In this document: positions 25,351 through 33,855 of the stretch, one piece after another
How positions within the stretch are numbered: position 1 is the first letter of the stretch
How the letters are laid out: each line of letters opens with the position of its first letter
Source of the DNA: Streptomyces sp. NBC_01498
Lineage (GTDB): Bacteria; Actinomycetota; Actinomycetes; Streptomycetales; Streptomycetaceae
Reading direction: 5' to 3'
DNA length: 64,000 nucleotides
Assembly: GCF_036327775.1 (NCBI RefSeq)
Contig: NZ_CP109598.1
Coordinates: 6,429,501-6,493,500 of the forward strand
Made by a program: the position numbers and the translations under genes
Notes under the pieces: generated by a model
What the model saw: only the letters and a program-made list of their open reading frames with translations
What the model was told of the DNA's origin: nothing
Databases searched by the model: none

Positions 25351-26474
25351 TCGCCGCAGGGGCCGCGGTGGCCCTCTCCGCGACAGCGTGCGGCGGCGGC
25401 GACGGCTCGGTCGCCACGACGAGCGCCGGCAAGGCGCCCGCCAAGGCCGGCAGCCAGTGCCCGGACCCCTCGGGCGAACTGGTCGCCGCGGCGAAGAAGG
25501 AGGGCAAGGTCGTCATGTCCGGCCCGCCCACCGACACCGTGCGCCGGCAACTGCCCGAGGCGTTCACCCGGGCGTACGGGATCGACCTCGACTACATCGG
25601 CACCAGCGGCAAGGACAACGCGGCCCGCCTCGACGCCGAACGCAAGGCCGGGCTGTACTCCCAGGACGTGTTCGTGGGCGGCGCCGACACCATGGCGAAC
25701 ACCTACCACGCGCGGAACTGGATCGCCCCGCTCACCGATGTGCTGACCCCCGAGGAACTGGACACCAAGCCGTGGCGCGGCGGGACCGTGCCCTTCGTGG
25801 ACCAGGACAAGAAGATCCTCAGCATCAGCCGCTACATCAGCGTCCCGATCGTCATCAACACCGACAAGGTGAAGCCGGACGAGATCAAGACCTGGAAGGA
25901 CCTGCTCGACCCCAGGTGGAAGGGCAAGATCGCCACGATCGACCCGCGCAGCCCCGGCGGCGCGATCTACAACGTCGGGATGTTCCAGGACAACCCGGAG
26001 TACGGCGACGCGTTCGTCGAGCAGCTCTACAAGGACCAGAAGCCGATCCTGCTCACCGACTCCCGGCAGGGCACCGACGACCTGGCACGCGGCAAGTACC
26101 CGATCGCCCTCGGACTCGGCCAGCTGGACGTCGACACGGCGGCCGACGACGGACTTCCCGTCCAGGTCGTCCTGCCCGACCTGCTCCAGACCACCAGCGG
26201 TTTCGGCTTCCTCGCCGTCTCCGACAAGCCCCCGCACCCCCAGGCGTCCAAGGTCCTCGCCCAGTGGCTGGCCTGCCCGGACGGCAACAAGGCGTGGAAC
26301 GACGCGTACGGGAGCATCAGCACCCGCACCGACGTCGAGCCGCCCGCGAACCTGCCCGAGTGGCAGGTCCCGAAGGACGGCGAGGACTACTTCGACGCCA
26401 ACTCGTGGGAGTTCCTGACCAAGGGCGTCAAGGACGCGACGGACCTGATCACCAGCCTCATCGGCACCAACTAG
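25314..26474 (+). CDS. ABC importer substrate-binding lipoprotein, paralogue 1
   Basis: A 386-residue periplasmic-binding-protein-like lipoprotein of the Fe3+/spermidine-type extracellular binding family. The best start is ATC at 25314: AAGCAGG lies 7 bases upstream, and initiation there gives (M)KAFLAHHNWKLIAAG, a normal signal peptide ending in the lipobox cysteine at residue 26. The first conventional start, GTG 25368, leaves only seven residues before that cysteine, too few for export. The ATC start overlaps the permease gene by 37 bases. The mature protein is about 50% alike to the one at 36126 (KKEGKVVM, AERKAGLYSQDVF, DPRWKGKI). The ligand is presumably the aromatic acid or a metal complex used by this locus. 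Confidence 0.82.
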   Translation: MKAFLAHHNWKLIAAGAAVALSATACGGGDGSVATTSAGKAPAKAGSQCPDPSGELVAAAKKEGKVVMSGPPTDTVRRQLPEAFTRAYGIDLDYIGTSGKDNAARLDAERKAGLYSQDVFVGGADTMANTYHARNWIAPLTDVLTPEELDTKPWRGGTVPFVDQDKKILSISRYISVPIVINTDKVKPDEIKTWKDLLDPRWKGKIATIDPRSPGGAIYNVGMFQDNPEYGDAFVEQLYKDQKPILLTDSRQGTDDLARGKYPIALGLGQLDVDTAADDGLPVQVVLPDLLQTTSGFGFLAVSDKPPHPQASKVLAQWLACPDGNKAWNDAYGSISTRTDVEPPANLPEWQVPKDGEDYFDANSWEFLTKGVKDATDLITSLIGTN

Positions 26475-26493
26475 CTCACAGGGAGACACGCTG

Positions 26494-27582
26494 ATGACGT
26501 CGGCGGAAACCGAACTGCCCACGATCCAGCGCCCGACGGCCTACGAACAATGGCTGAAGGACGAGGGACTGACCGTCGTGGAAGGGCTGTTCATCGAGGA
26601 CCTGCGCACCGTCGAACTCGGCGACTGGGCCCGGCGCGGCTGCCGGGCCGCGGTCGCCCGGCTGGAGGGCACCGAGGACGTCAACGACGCCCACATCATC
26701 GAGATCGCCCCCGGCGGGCAGATGGCGCCCGAGCGCCATCTCTACGAGGAGATCACCTACGTCGTGTCCGGCCGGGGCTCGACCAGGGTGTGGAACTCCG
26801 CCGGGGCGGAGGCGACGTTCGAGTGGAACGCCGGGAGCGTGTTCTCCGTCCCCCTCAACGCGTACGCGCAGCACTTCAACGGCAGCGGATCCGAGCCCGC
26901 CCGGTTCTACACGGTCACCAGCGCCCCGCTGGTGATGCGGATGTTCCACAACCGCTCGTTCGTCTACGACTGCGACTTCGACTTCACCGACCGGTTCGGC
27001 GCCCAGAAGGACGACTTCAGCGGCGCCGGGACGGCCTACCAGTCGCGCGTCTGGGAGAGCAGGTTCATCCCCGACGCGGCCGGCATCGAGCTGAAGTCGT
27101 GGGCCGCGCGCGGCGCCGGCGGCAGCAACGTCATGCTGGAGATCGCCGACAACAGCCTCTGCGGCCATGTGTCGGAGTTCCCCGTCGGCACGTACAAGAA
27201 GGCACACCGGCACAACGCCGGCGCCCATGTGATCATCCTCGGCGGCACCGGCTTCTCCCTGCTCTGGCGGGAGGGCGAGCCGGTCCGCAAGGTCGACTGG
27301 CAGCGGGGCTCGATCGTGGTGCCGCCCGAGCGCTGGTTCCACCAGCACTTCAACACCGGTACCACGCCCGCCCGTTACCTCGCCCTGCGCTGGGGCAGCA
27401 AGAAGTACCCGCTGTTCAAGCAGTTCCTGATCGACCGCCCCACCACGGAGGGCGGCGACCAGATCGAGTACCAGGACGAGGACCCCTCGGTACGCGCGAC
27501 CTTCGAGGCCGATCTCGCGAAGAACGGCGCCGAGAGCCGGATGGGACCGCTCTACGAGCGGGCCGGTCTGCGGACCGGCTGA
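26494..27582 (+). CDS. Bicupin protein, paralogue 1
   Basis: A 362-residue protein with two cupin barrels (about residues 65-150 and 215-300). Metal-binding-type histidines are seen in APERHLYEE, NAYAQHFNG, KKAHRHNAGAH and ERWFHQHFNTG. It is clearly paralogous to the genes at 37274 and 38398. Cupins of this build include ring-cleavage dioxygenases, isomerases and aminohydrolases; I cannot assign a reaction. Placement directly after the binding protein and before the Rieske oxygenase implies a step in the same catabolic route. ATG 26494 has GGGAGA about 8 bases upstream. Confidence 0.82.
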   Translation: MTSAETELPTIQRPTAYEQWLKDEGLTVVEGLFIEDLRTVELGDWARRGCRAAVARLEGTEDVNDAHIIEIAPGGQMAPERHLYEEITYVVSGRGSTRVWNSAGAEATFEWNAGSVFSVPLNAYAQHFNGSGSEPARFYTVTSAPLVMRMFHNRSFVYDCDFDFTDRFGAQKDDFSGAGTAYQSRVWESRFIPDAAGIELKSWAARGAGGSNVMLEIADNSLCGHVSEFPVGTYKKAHRHNAGAHVIILGGTGFSLLWREGEPVRKVDWQRGSIVVPPERWFHQHFNTGTTPARYLALRWGSKKYPLFKQFLIDRPTTEGGDQIEYQDEDPSVRATFEADLAKNGAESRMGPLYERAGLRTG

Positions 27583-27584
27583 CC

Positions 27585-27977
27585 ATGATCAGCCTGGAAC
27601 GCCGTTTCGACGAGGACTTCCACGTCGCGGCCGACGGACCGACGCTGGCGATCGACTTCTGGAGCTATCTCAACGCGCTCCAGGCCCGCCTCGGCTGGAC
27701 CCCGGCCGACGACCGGACGTGGGACTACCTGGAGGAGCTCGGACGCGACATCGAGCCGCTCATCGAGACCCTCCCGGACGCGGACGCCGCGCCGTACCTG
27801 CGCCGGCTCGTCGACCGATGGGCGGCGCGGGGCCCCGGGGAGCGCGACGACCTCCGGCAGAGCGTCGCCGCCATGCTGCTGGCGGCCCTGCGCCGGGGCC
27901 CCGTGCCGGGAGCGGCGGCGGTCACCGCCGCCGCCCCCGCGCCGGGTCCCGCCGAATCAAGAGGAGCACGACCATGA
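27585..27977 (+). CDS. Small helical protein next to the Rieske oxygenase, unknown
   Basis: A 130-residue protein with a helical, acidic body (residues 1-105; for example WDYLEELGRDIEPLIETLP) and an Ala/Pro-rich tail. I recognise no family. It starts two bases after the bicupin stop, and its own stop overlaps the ATG of the Rieske oxygenase gene (ATGA). Coupling suggests an accessory or small-subunit-like role for the oxygenase, but it lacks the fold cues of classical oxygenase beta subunits. Confidence 0.65.
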   Translation: MISLERRFDEDFHVAADGPTLAIDFWSYLNALQARLGWTPADDRTWDYLEELGRDIEPLIETLPDADAAPYLRRLVDRWAARGPGERDDLRQSVAAMLLAALRRGPVPGAAAVTAAAPAPGPAESRGARP

Positions 27978-29134
27978 TCAGTGAAGCCGAGAACGCATTC
28001 CTTACACGTGTGGGCCCCGGCACCCCCGCCGGTGACCTGCTGCGCCGCTACTGGCAGCCGTTCGCCCTCACCGCCGACCTCTCGCCGGACAAGCGCACCA
28101 AGCGCGTCCGCATCCTCGGCGAGGACCTGGTGGTCTATCTGACCGACGACCACGACTACGCCCTGGTGGCGGAGTCGTGCGCGCACCGCAGGGTGTCGCT
28201 CTACTACGGCTTCGTGGAGGGGTGCGAGATCCGCTGCCCGTACCACGGCTGGAAGTACGACCGCACGGGCCAGTGCCTGGAGCAGCCCTTCGAGCAGGAG
28301 AACCGGCGGGCCCGCGAACGCGCGAGGATCGCCGCCTATCCCGTACGGGCCTACCGGGGCCTCCTCTTCACCTACATGGGCCCCGGCGAACCGCCCGTCC
28401 TGCCGGAGTGGGACGTGCTCGACCGCCGCGACGGCCACCTCACCCTGTATGTGGAGGAGGACCTGCGGTGCAACTGGCTCCAGCCGATGGAGAACGCCGT
28501 CGACACCGTGCACACCTTCTGGCTGCACGGCCACACCATGCACCTCAAGGGCATCGACCGGGGCAGCTACTACTACCGCCCCATCGAGAAGTACTCCTTC
28601 GAGGAGTTCGAGTGGGGCATCATCAAGCGCCGCGTCTACCGCGACAACGCCGGTGACCTGGAGGAGGAGACCGGGCACCCGCTGGTGTTCCCCAACATCC
28701 TCCGGCTCCCCGAGGGCCCGCTCCAGGCGATGCACTGGCGGGTGCCCGTGGACGACGAACACACCATGCTCATCCGGGCCGGTCTGCTGCCGGACCGGCC
28801 GGGCGAGGAGCGCGTGCACGACGAGGAGCCCAGCGTCGTACGGGTCCCCTCGGAGATGACCGCCGACGGCGACCACACCATGACCACCTTCACCAGCCAG
28901 GACCGGATGGCCTGGGAGACCCAGGGCGCGATCTACGACCGCACCAAGGAGACCCTGGGCGCCGAGGACAAGGGCATCGCCATGTACCGGCGGCTGCTGC
29001 GCCGGCAGATCGAACGCGTCCGGGCGGGCGAGGACCCGATGGCCCTCATCCGGGACCCGGAGAAGTCACGCGTCACCTTCGACGTCTCCCAGGGCCAGGC
29101 CAGGGTGGCCGTCGCCGAAGGCCGGACGAGATGA
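27974..29134 (+). CDS. Rieske non-haem iron oxygenase, phthalate 4,5-dioxygenase-like
   Basis: A 386-residue Rieske oxygenase alpha subunit. The Rieske cluster ligands are in CAHRRVSL and CPYHGWKYD. The mononuclear iron site is in MENAVDTVHTFWLHGH, giving the two histidines near residues 180-185, with Asp downstream. The start LTRVGPGTPAGDLLRRYW is typical of the phthalate 4,5-dioxygenase group, which act as homo-oligomers with a VanB-type reductase, as encoded at 21177. GAGGAG precedes ATG 27974. It likely dihydroxylates or O-demethylates an aromatic carboxylate, feeding the ring-cleavage genes upstream. Confidence 0.92.
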   Translation: MISEAENAFLTRVGPGTPAGDLLRRYWQPFALTADLSPDKRTKRVRILGEDLVVYLTDDHDYALVAESCAHRRVSLYYGFVEGCEIRCPYHGWKYDRTGQCLEQPFEQENRRARERARIAAYPVRAYRGLLFTYMGPGEPPVLPEWDVLDRRDGHLTLYVEEDLRCNWLQPMENAVDTVHTFWLHGHTMHLKGIDRGSYYYRPIEKYSFEEFEWGIIKRRVYRDNAGDLEEETGHPLVFPNILRLPEGPLQAMHWRVPVDDEHTMLIRAGLLPDRPGEERVHDEEPSVVRVPSEMTADGDHTMTTFTSQDRMAWETQGAIYDRTKETLGAEDKGIAMYRRLLRRQIERVRAGEDPMALIRDPEKSRVTFDVSQGQARVAVAEGRTR

Positions 29135-29850
29135 CGTCCCCGGCCGAGCGTGTCGCGGCGGCCTGCCGTGTCCTCGGCCGTCTGGGACTCACCCGCGAGC
29201 CGGCCGGCCATGTCAGCGTCCTCCTGGACGACGGGACCGTCGCGGTGAAGGCCCGGGGACCCGCGGAATCCGGGCTCCGGTACGCCTCCGCCGACGACGT
29301 CGTCGTGGTCGACCGGGACGGCACGACGCTCTCCGGCGGGCCGGGACTCAAGGCCCCCCAGGAGATCGCCATTCACCTCGCGGTGTACCGGGCACGCCCG
29401 GAGGTCACCAGCGTGGCGCACGTCCATCCGACGATGCCGGTGATCTTCGGTGTCTGCGACGTGCCGCTGCTCCCGGTGATCGGCGCGTACGACCCGTACG
29501 CCCTGCGGCTGCTGCGCCGGGGCGTTCCGGTGTACGGGCGGGCCGTGCTGGTCAACACCCCGGAGTTGGGGGACGAACTGGCCGCCGCGCTCGGGCCCGC
29601 CGACGTCTGTCTGATGCGCGGGCACGGGGTCACGACCGTGGGCCGGAGCCCCGAGGAGGCGGCGCTGAACGTCGTCAAACTCAACGAGCTGGCCGAACTG
29701 AACTTCCTGGCACGGCAGTTGGGTGAGCCGCGGTGCATCGACCCGGCCGACGAGAAGGCGGTCGTCGGCGACGGCCGGACGAGGCCCGAACTGATCGACT
29801 CCGCCTGGCGCTACTACCGGCGGCTCGCCGAGGAAGGGGTGGCGACATGA
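29131..29850 (+). CDS. Class II aldolase/decarboxylase family protein (PhtC-like role possible)
   Basis: A 239-residue class II aldolase/adducin-family enzyme with zinc ligands in AHVHPTMP and RGHGVTTVG and the N-terminal AGHVSVLL motif. Family members are fuculose- or ribulose-phosphate aldolases and also dihydroxyphthalate decarboxylases such as PhtC. Directly after a phthalate-type Rieske oxygenase, decarboxylation of a dihydroxylated aromatic dicarboxylate is the more coherent role. The enzyme starts within the oxygenase stop and ends within the start of the EutA-like gene (ATGA both times). Confidence 0.85.
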   Translation: MTSPAERVAAACRVLGRLGLTREPAGHVSVLLDDGTVAVKARGPAESGLRYASADDVVVVDRDGTTLSGGPGLKAPQEIAIHLAVYRARPEVTSVAHVHPTMPVIFGVCDVPLLPVIGAYDPYALRLLRRGVPVYGRAVLVNTPELGDELAAALGPADVCLMRGHGVTTVGRSPEEAALNVVKLNELAELNFLARQLGEPRCIDPADEKAVVGDGRTRPELIDSAWRYYRRLAEEGVAT

Positions 29851-31622
29851 CGGACACGACCGCGACGGACCCGGCCCGGCAGCCGCGGACACCCGACCGC
29901 GAGCACACATCCGCGCACGAGCACGAGCACGCACCCGAGCGCGTACACGCACCCGACCACGAGCACACATCCGCGCACGAGCACGACCACGCACCCGATC
30001 ACGACCACGACCACGTGGACCACGACGTACACGCACCCGGGCACGACCACGTACACGCACCCGGGCATCACCGCGACGACGGTCACCACGGCCACGACGG
30101 GCACGACCACGACCACGACCACGGTGTGAGCATCTGGCCCGAGGACCCGGACCACCCCCTCTGGGAGCGCGACCAGATCGTGCTGACCAGCGTCGGTGTC
30201 GACATCGGCTCGGCCACCAGCCAACTGCTCTTCTCCCGGCTGACGCTGCGCCGTCTCGGCCGCGAACTCTCCAGCGCCTACGCCGTCGTGGACAAGCAGA
30301 TCGTCCACGAGTCGGCCGTCGTGCTCACCCCGTACGCCGAGGGGCTCACCATCGACGGCGAGGCCCTCGGGACCATCGTGGAGGAGGCGTTCGCGGCGGC
30401 CGGTGTCTCGGCCGACGACGTCGACACCGGCGCCGTGATCCTGACCGGCGAGGCCACCCGCCGCCACAACGCCCGCGCCCTCGCCGATCTGTTCGCGTCC
30501 CGCACCGGACGGTTCATCTGCGCCACCGCCGGACACGGCATGGAGGCGACGCTCGCCGCGCACGGTTCGGGCGCGGTGGCCAGGAGCGAGCGGGGCCACG
30601 CGCGGGTGCTCAACATCGACATGGGCGGCGGCACCACCAAACTGTCGGTGGCCGAGTCCGGGACCGTACGGTCGACCGCCGCGCTCCATCTGGGCGCCCG
30701 GCTGATCGTGGTCGACGGCGACGGCCGGATCGTCCGCCTGGAACCGGCGGGCAGACGCCTGGCGGCGGCGCTCGGCCACGACTGGTCGCTGGGCGACCGG
30801 ACCACGCCGGGTGAACTCGCCGCACTGGCCGAGCTGATGGCCGACGCCGTCCTCGCCGAGGTCACCGCCCTCCCCGGGACCGGCGGATCCTCCGAAAGAA
30901 TCCACGCGGGCGCCCTCTCCCTCGCCGGTCTCCGGCTCACCGATCCGCTGACCGAGCACGGGCCCTACGACGCCGTGCTGTTCTCCGGGGGAGTGGCGGA
31001 GTACGTCCACGGCCGCGAGTCACGGGACTTCGGCGATCTGGGGCCCTTCCTCGGCCGCGCGCTCGCCGCCCGCACCGGCCGGCTGCCCGGCCCGGTGGAG
31101 AACGGCGGCCGGGCCATCAGGGCCACGGTGCTCGGAGCGTCCCAGTACACCGTGCAGGTGAGCGGCAACACGATCCACATCGGCGATCCCGCGCTGCTCC
31201 CGCTGCACAATCTGCGGGTCGTGCGCCCCGAGGTGGAGCTGGGGGAGACGGTCGACGCCGACCGGGTCGCCGAGGCGATCACCCGTCATCTGGCGCGGAT
31301 CGACATGGAACCGGAGGACCCGCTGGTCTTCGGATTCCGGTGGACCGGGCTGCCGAGCTTTCCCCGGCTGGACGCCTTCGTCCGGGGCGTCCGGCGCGGT
31401 CTGGGCGACCGGATCGCGGCCGGGCTGCCGCTGTGCCTGCTGTTCGAGGGGGACATCGCGAGGTCCGTCGGCGCCCTGCTGCTGGACCAGGGCGTCACCG
31501 TGCCGGTCGTCTCCGTCGACGGCATCAGCGTCACCGAACTCGACCATGTCGACATCGGCGCCGTGCTCGCCAAGTCGGGGACCGTACCGGTCTCCCTCAA
31601 GTCCCTGGTGTTCTCGCTGTGA
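29847..31622 (+). CDS. EutA-like reactivating ATPase with His/Asp-rich N-terminal extension
   Basis: A 591-residue protein. Residues about 100-591 match EutA, the ASKHA-fold ATPase that reactivates ethanolamine ammonia-lyase: SVGVDIGSATSQLLFSRL (phosphate 1), NIDMGGGTTKLSV (phosphate 2) and LFSGGVAEY (adenosine). EutA is normally about 470 residues. The extra first 90 residues are almost all His, Asp, Glu, Ala and Pro in repeats such as HEHDHAPDHDHDH, typical of a metal-binding tail of the kind found in nickel chaperones. No ammonia-lyase (EutBC) gene is in the window, so the client is unknown. It is coupled to the class II aldolase gene. A chaperone or activator of a metalloenzyme in this locus is a reasonable guess. 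Confidence 0.83.
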   Translation: MTDTTATDPARQPRTPDREHTSAHEHEHAPERVHAPDHEHTSAHEHDHAPDHDHDHVDHDVHAPGHDHVHAPGHHRDDGHHGHDGHDHDHDHGVSIWPEDPDHPLWERDQIVLTSVGVDIGSATSQLLFSRLTLRRLGRELSSAYAVVDKQIVHESAVVLTPYAEGLTIDGEALGTIVEEAFAAAGVSADDVDTGAVILTGEATRRHNARALADLFASRTGRFICATAGHGMEATLAAHGSGAVARSERGHARVLNIDMGGGTTKLSVAESGTVRSTAALHLGARLIVVDGDGRIVRLEPAGRRLAAALGHDWSLGDRTTPGELAALAELMADAVLAEVTALPGTGGSSERIHAGALSLAGLRLTDPLTEHGPYDAVLFSGGVAEYVHGRESRDFGDLGPFLGRALAARTGRLPGPVENGGRAIRATVLGASQYTVQVSGNTIHIGDPALLPLHNLRVVRPEVELGETVDADRVAEAITRHLARIDMEPEDPLVFGFRWTGLPSFPRLDAFVRGVRRGLGDRIAAGLPLCLLFEGDIARSVGALLLDQGVTVPVVSVDGISVTELDHVDIGAVLAKSGTVPVSLKSLVFSL

Positions 31623-31637
31623 ACGGCACGACGGTAC

Positions 31638-31658
31638 GGGCCGGACCGCGGCCGGCCC
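31638..31658. terminator. Possible terminator between convergent eutA-like and iclR genes
   Basis: GGGCCGG (31638-31644) and CCGGCCC (31652-31658) form a 7-bp GC stem with a 7-base loop in the 47-base gap between convergent genes. It is short, so only moderately supported. Confidence 0.45.
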
Positions 31659-31669
31659 CGCAGCCCCGC

Positions 31670-32479
31670 TCAGTCCGTCTCGTTGAGCGCGTCGCGCACC
31701 GACTCCTGGGCCCGCACCAGCAAGGGGGCGATCTCCCGGGCCTGTTCGAGGTTCTCCAGCCGGGAACTGGGAACGGCCACGGCGATCGCCGCGAGGGGAT
31801 AGCCGATCAGATCGTAGACCGCCATCCCCACGGCGCAGATGCTGCTCTCCCCCTCGCCGAAGTTGACCGCGAACCCGCTGTCCCGGATCTCGTCGAGTTC
31901 GGACGTCAACTCTCCCCAGGTGGAGATGGAGTTCGGCGTACGGGTGTCCAGCTGCCTGGTGGGGTAGCGCCGGCCCAGGTCACTGGCCGGCAGCGCCGCC
32001 AGGATCGCCTTCCCGCCCGCCGTGCAGTGCGCGGGCAGGACGATCCCGGTACGGGTGGCCACCCGTACCGACCGGGAGCCCTCCACACAGTCGATGAACC
32101 GGACGCAGTCCCCTTCCAGCAGCAGCAGACTGACCGTCTCCTGGGTGTCCTCGCTGAGCTTTTCCAGTACGGGCCTCGCGGCGTGCCGGATGTCGACGCG
32201 GCCTATCGCCGCCAGTCCGATCTCCAACAGGGCGCGGCCCGGCCGGTAGACACCGTTCGGCTTGTCCTGGGTCACGAAGCCGTGCCTGCGCAGCGTGGTC
32301 AGCAGGCGGTGTGCCGTGGACCGGGCGACGGCCAGTTCGTCGGCGGCGTCCGCGACCCGCAGTGCCCGCCGCTCGCCGATGAGGTGCAGCAACTGGAGGG
32401 CGTTGTCGACCGATGACAGACCCGTCTGCGCCGACTGCGGGACGGGGTGGTGAGGTTCATCGTGCACTGAGTTCTTCAT
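31670..32479 (-). CDS. IclR-family transcriptional regulator
   Basis: A 269-residue IclR-type regulator: winged helix-turn-helix at about residues 20-80 (VADAADELAVARSTAHRLLTTL) and a C-terminal IclR effector domain (about 95-265; LPAHCTAGGKAILAALP is typical). The frame stays open far upstream on the antisense of the hydroxylase gene, but homology begins near ATG 32479. It is divergent from the FAD hydroxylase gene, and the 57-base gap contains an inverted repeat. IclR proteins commonly control aromatic catabolic operons with the substrate as effector, so it is the likely local switch for both flanking runs. Confidence 0.92.
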   Translation of the reverse strand: MKNSVHDEPHHPVPQSAQTGLSSVDNALQLLHLIGERRALRVADAADELAVARSTAHRLLTTLRRHGFVTQDKPNGVYRPGRALLEIGLAAIGRVDIRHAARPVLEKLSEDTQETVSLLLLEGDCVRFIDCVEGSRSVRVATRTGIVLPAHCTAGGKAILAALPASDLGRRYPTRQLDTRTPNSISTWGELTSELDEIRDSGFAVNFGEGESSICAVGMAVYDLIGYPLAAIAVAVPSSRLENLEQAREIAPLLVRAQESVRDALNETD

Positions 32480-32491
32480 GCCGGAATAGTA

Positions 32492-32529
32492 GCGCCAACT
32501 CTTTCGTGGCGCGGAACAATCACTAAGGT
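32492..32529. promoter_or_regulatory. Divergent iclR / hydroxylase operator and promoter
   Basis: GCGCCA (32492-32497) and TGGCGC (32507-32512) form a perfect 6-bp inverted repeat with a 9-base spacer, centred in the 57-base divergent gap. TAAGGT (32524-32529) could be the -10 of the hydroxylase gene; transcription would then start at about the ATG (32537), suggesting a leaderless mRNA. No ribosome site precedes that ATG. Confidence 0.55.
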
Positions 32530-32536
32530 TTGGGCT

Positions 32537-33802
32537 ATGACATTCGTGTCGAATCATCGTGAGCCGCCCGTGATCGTCCTGGGCGGCGGCCCCGTCGGCG
32601 TCACCGCGGCCTGGGCGCTCACCAGGGCGGGGGTACGCGTCCACCTCGTCGAGCGGGAACCGGAGCCGCGCACCGACTGGCGCGCGTCGACCTTCCATCC
32701 GCCCACGCTCGAACTCCTCGACGAACTCGGCGTGGCCGCGCGGATGCACGCCGAAGGACTGACGGTGCCCCGCTACCAGTACCGCGACCGGCGGGAGGGT
32801 CTGGTGGCCGAGTTCGACTTCGGCGTCCTCAAGGACGAGACGAAGTACCCCCACCGGCTCCAGCTCAACCAGCAGCATCTGGTGCGCATGCTGGTCGCCC
32901 GGCTCGCCGACGAACCGGACGCCACCCTGTCCTACGGCATCGAGGCCACCGGCATCACGGGGGACGACGAGGGCGTGCTCGTCGAGGGGCGCGGCCCCTC
33001 GGGGCCGGTGAGCCTGCGCGGCAGCTTCCTCGTCGCCGCCGACGGCGCCGGCAGTACCGCCCGGCGGCTGCTCGGTGTGCGGTTCACCGGCTTCACCTAC
33101 CCCGAGCGGTTCCTGATCGCCAGCACCTCCGCCGACTTCCGCGCCCTCATCCCCGACATCGCCGACGTCAACTACGTCGCCGATCCGGACGAATGGCTCT
33201 TCCTGCTGCGTACCGTCGAATCCTGGCGCGCCGTGTACCCCGTACCGGTCGGCCAGACGTACGAGGAGGCCACCGACCCCGCCGAGATGCAGGCGCGGCT
33301 CCAGGGCATCGCGCCCCTGCCCGGCGGCTACGAGATCGGCGACCGCCAGATCTACAACGTGCACCAGCGGGTCGCGGACACCTTCGTCGCCGGGCGCTGC
33401 GCGCTGATCGGCGACGCCGCGCACATCAACAGCCCGCTCGGCGGGGTCGGTCTCAACAGCGGCATCCACGACGCCGTCGACCTCGCCCGCCGGCTCGCCC
33501 GCGTGCTGCTCGACGGCGCCGACGCGACGGCCGAACTGGAGACGTTCGCCGAGATACGCCGACAGGTGGCCGTCGAGTACGTCCAGGCGGACACCAAACG
33601 CAACACCGAGCGCATCAGCGAACGCGACGAGGCCCGACGACAGGCCAACCACGCCGAGTTGAGCGCCGTCGCCGCCGACCCCGACCGGGCCCGCGCCTGG
33701 TGCCGGCGCGCCTCCCTGCTCGAATCGGTGGCCCGCTTCGGCATCGGCCTGCCACCCCAGGACGTCCGCCACCGGGAACAGGCGGCGGACGCCACCAGCT
33801 GA
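32537..33802 (+). CDS. FAD-dependent aromatic monooxygenase (PHBH/MhpA-like)
   Basis: A 421-residue class A flavin hydroxylase. The FAD/NADPH motifs are VLGGGPVGVTAAW (ADP-binding), a central VAADGAGSTARR (DG motif) and LIGDAAHINSPLGGVGLNSG (flavin ribityl binding). It should add a hydroxyl group to an aromatic acid using NAD(P)H and oxygen. With the gentisate-dioxygenase-like and FAH genes directly downstream, a 3-hydroxybenzoate 6-hydroxylase or salicylate 5-hydroxylase type of activity giving a gentisate-like diol is plausible. Divergent from iclR. Confidence 0.92.
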   Translation: MTFVSNHREPPVIVLGGGPVGVTAAWALTRAGVRVHLVEREPEPRTDWRASTFHPPTLELLDELGVAARMHAEGLTVPRYQYRDRREGLVAEFDFGVLKDETKYPHRLQLNQQHLVRMLVARLADEPDATLSYGIEATGITGDDEGVLVEGRGPSGPVSLRGSFLVAADGAGSTARRLLGVRFTGFTYPERFLIASTSADFRALIPDIADVNYVADPDEWLFLLRTVESWRAVYPVPVGQTYEEATDPAEMQARLQGIAPLPGGYEIGDRQIYNVHQRVADTFVAGRCALIGDAAHINSPLGGVGLNSGIHDAVDLARRLARVLLDGADATAELETFAEIRRQVAVEYVQADTKRNTERISERDEARRQANHAELSAVAADPDRARAWCRRASLLESVARFGIGLPPQDVRHREQAADATS

Positions 33803-33855
33803 CCCGACCGTTGCCGCCGGGCCCCACCGGGCACGGCGCAGGCGAAAGAGGACCC

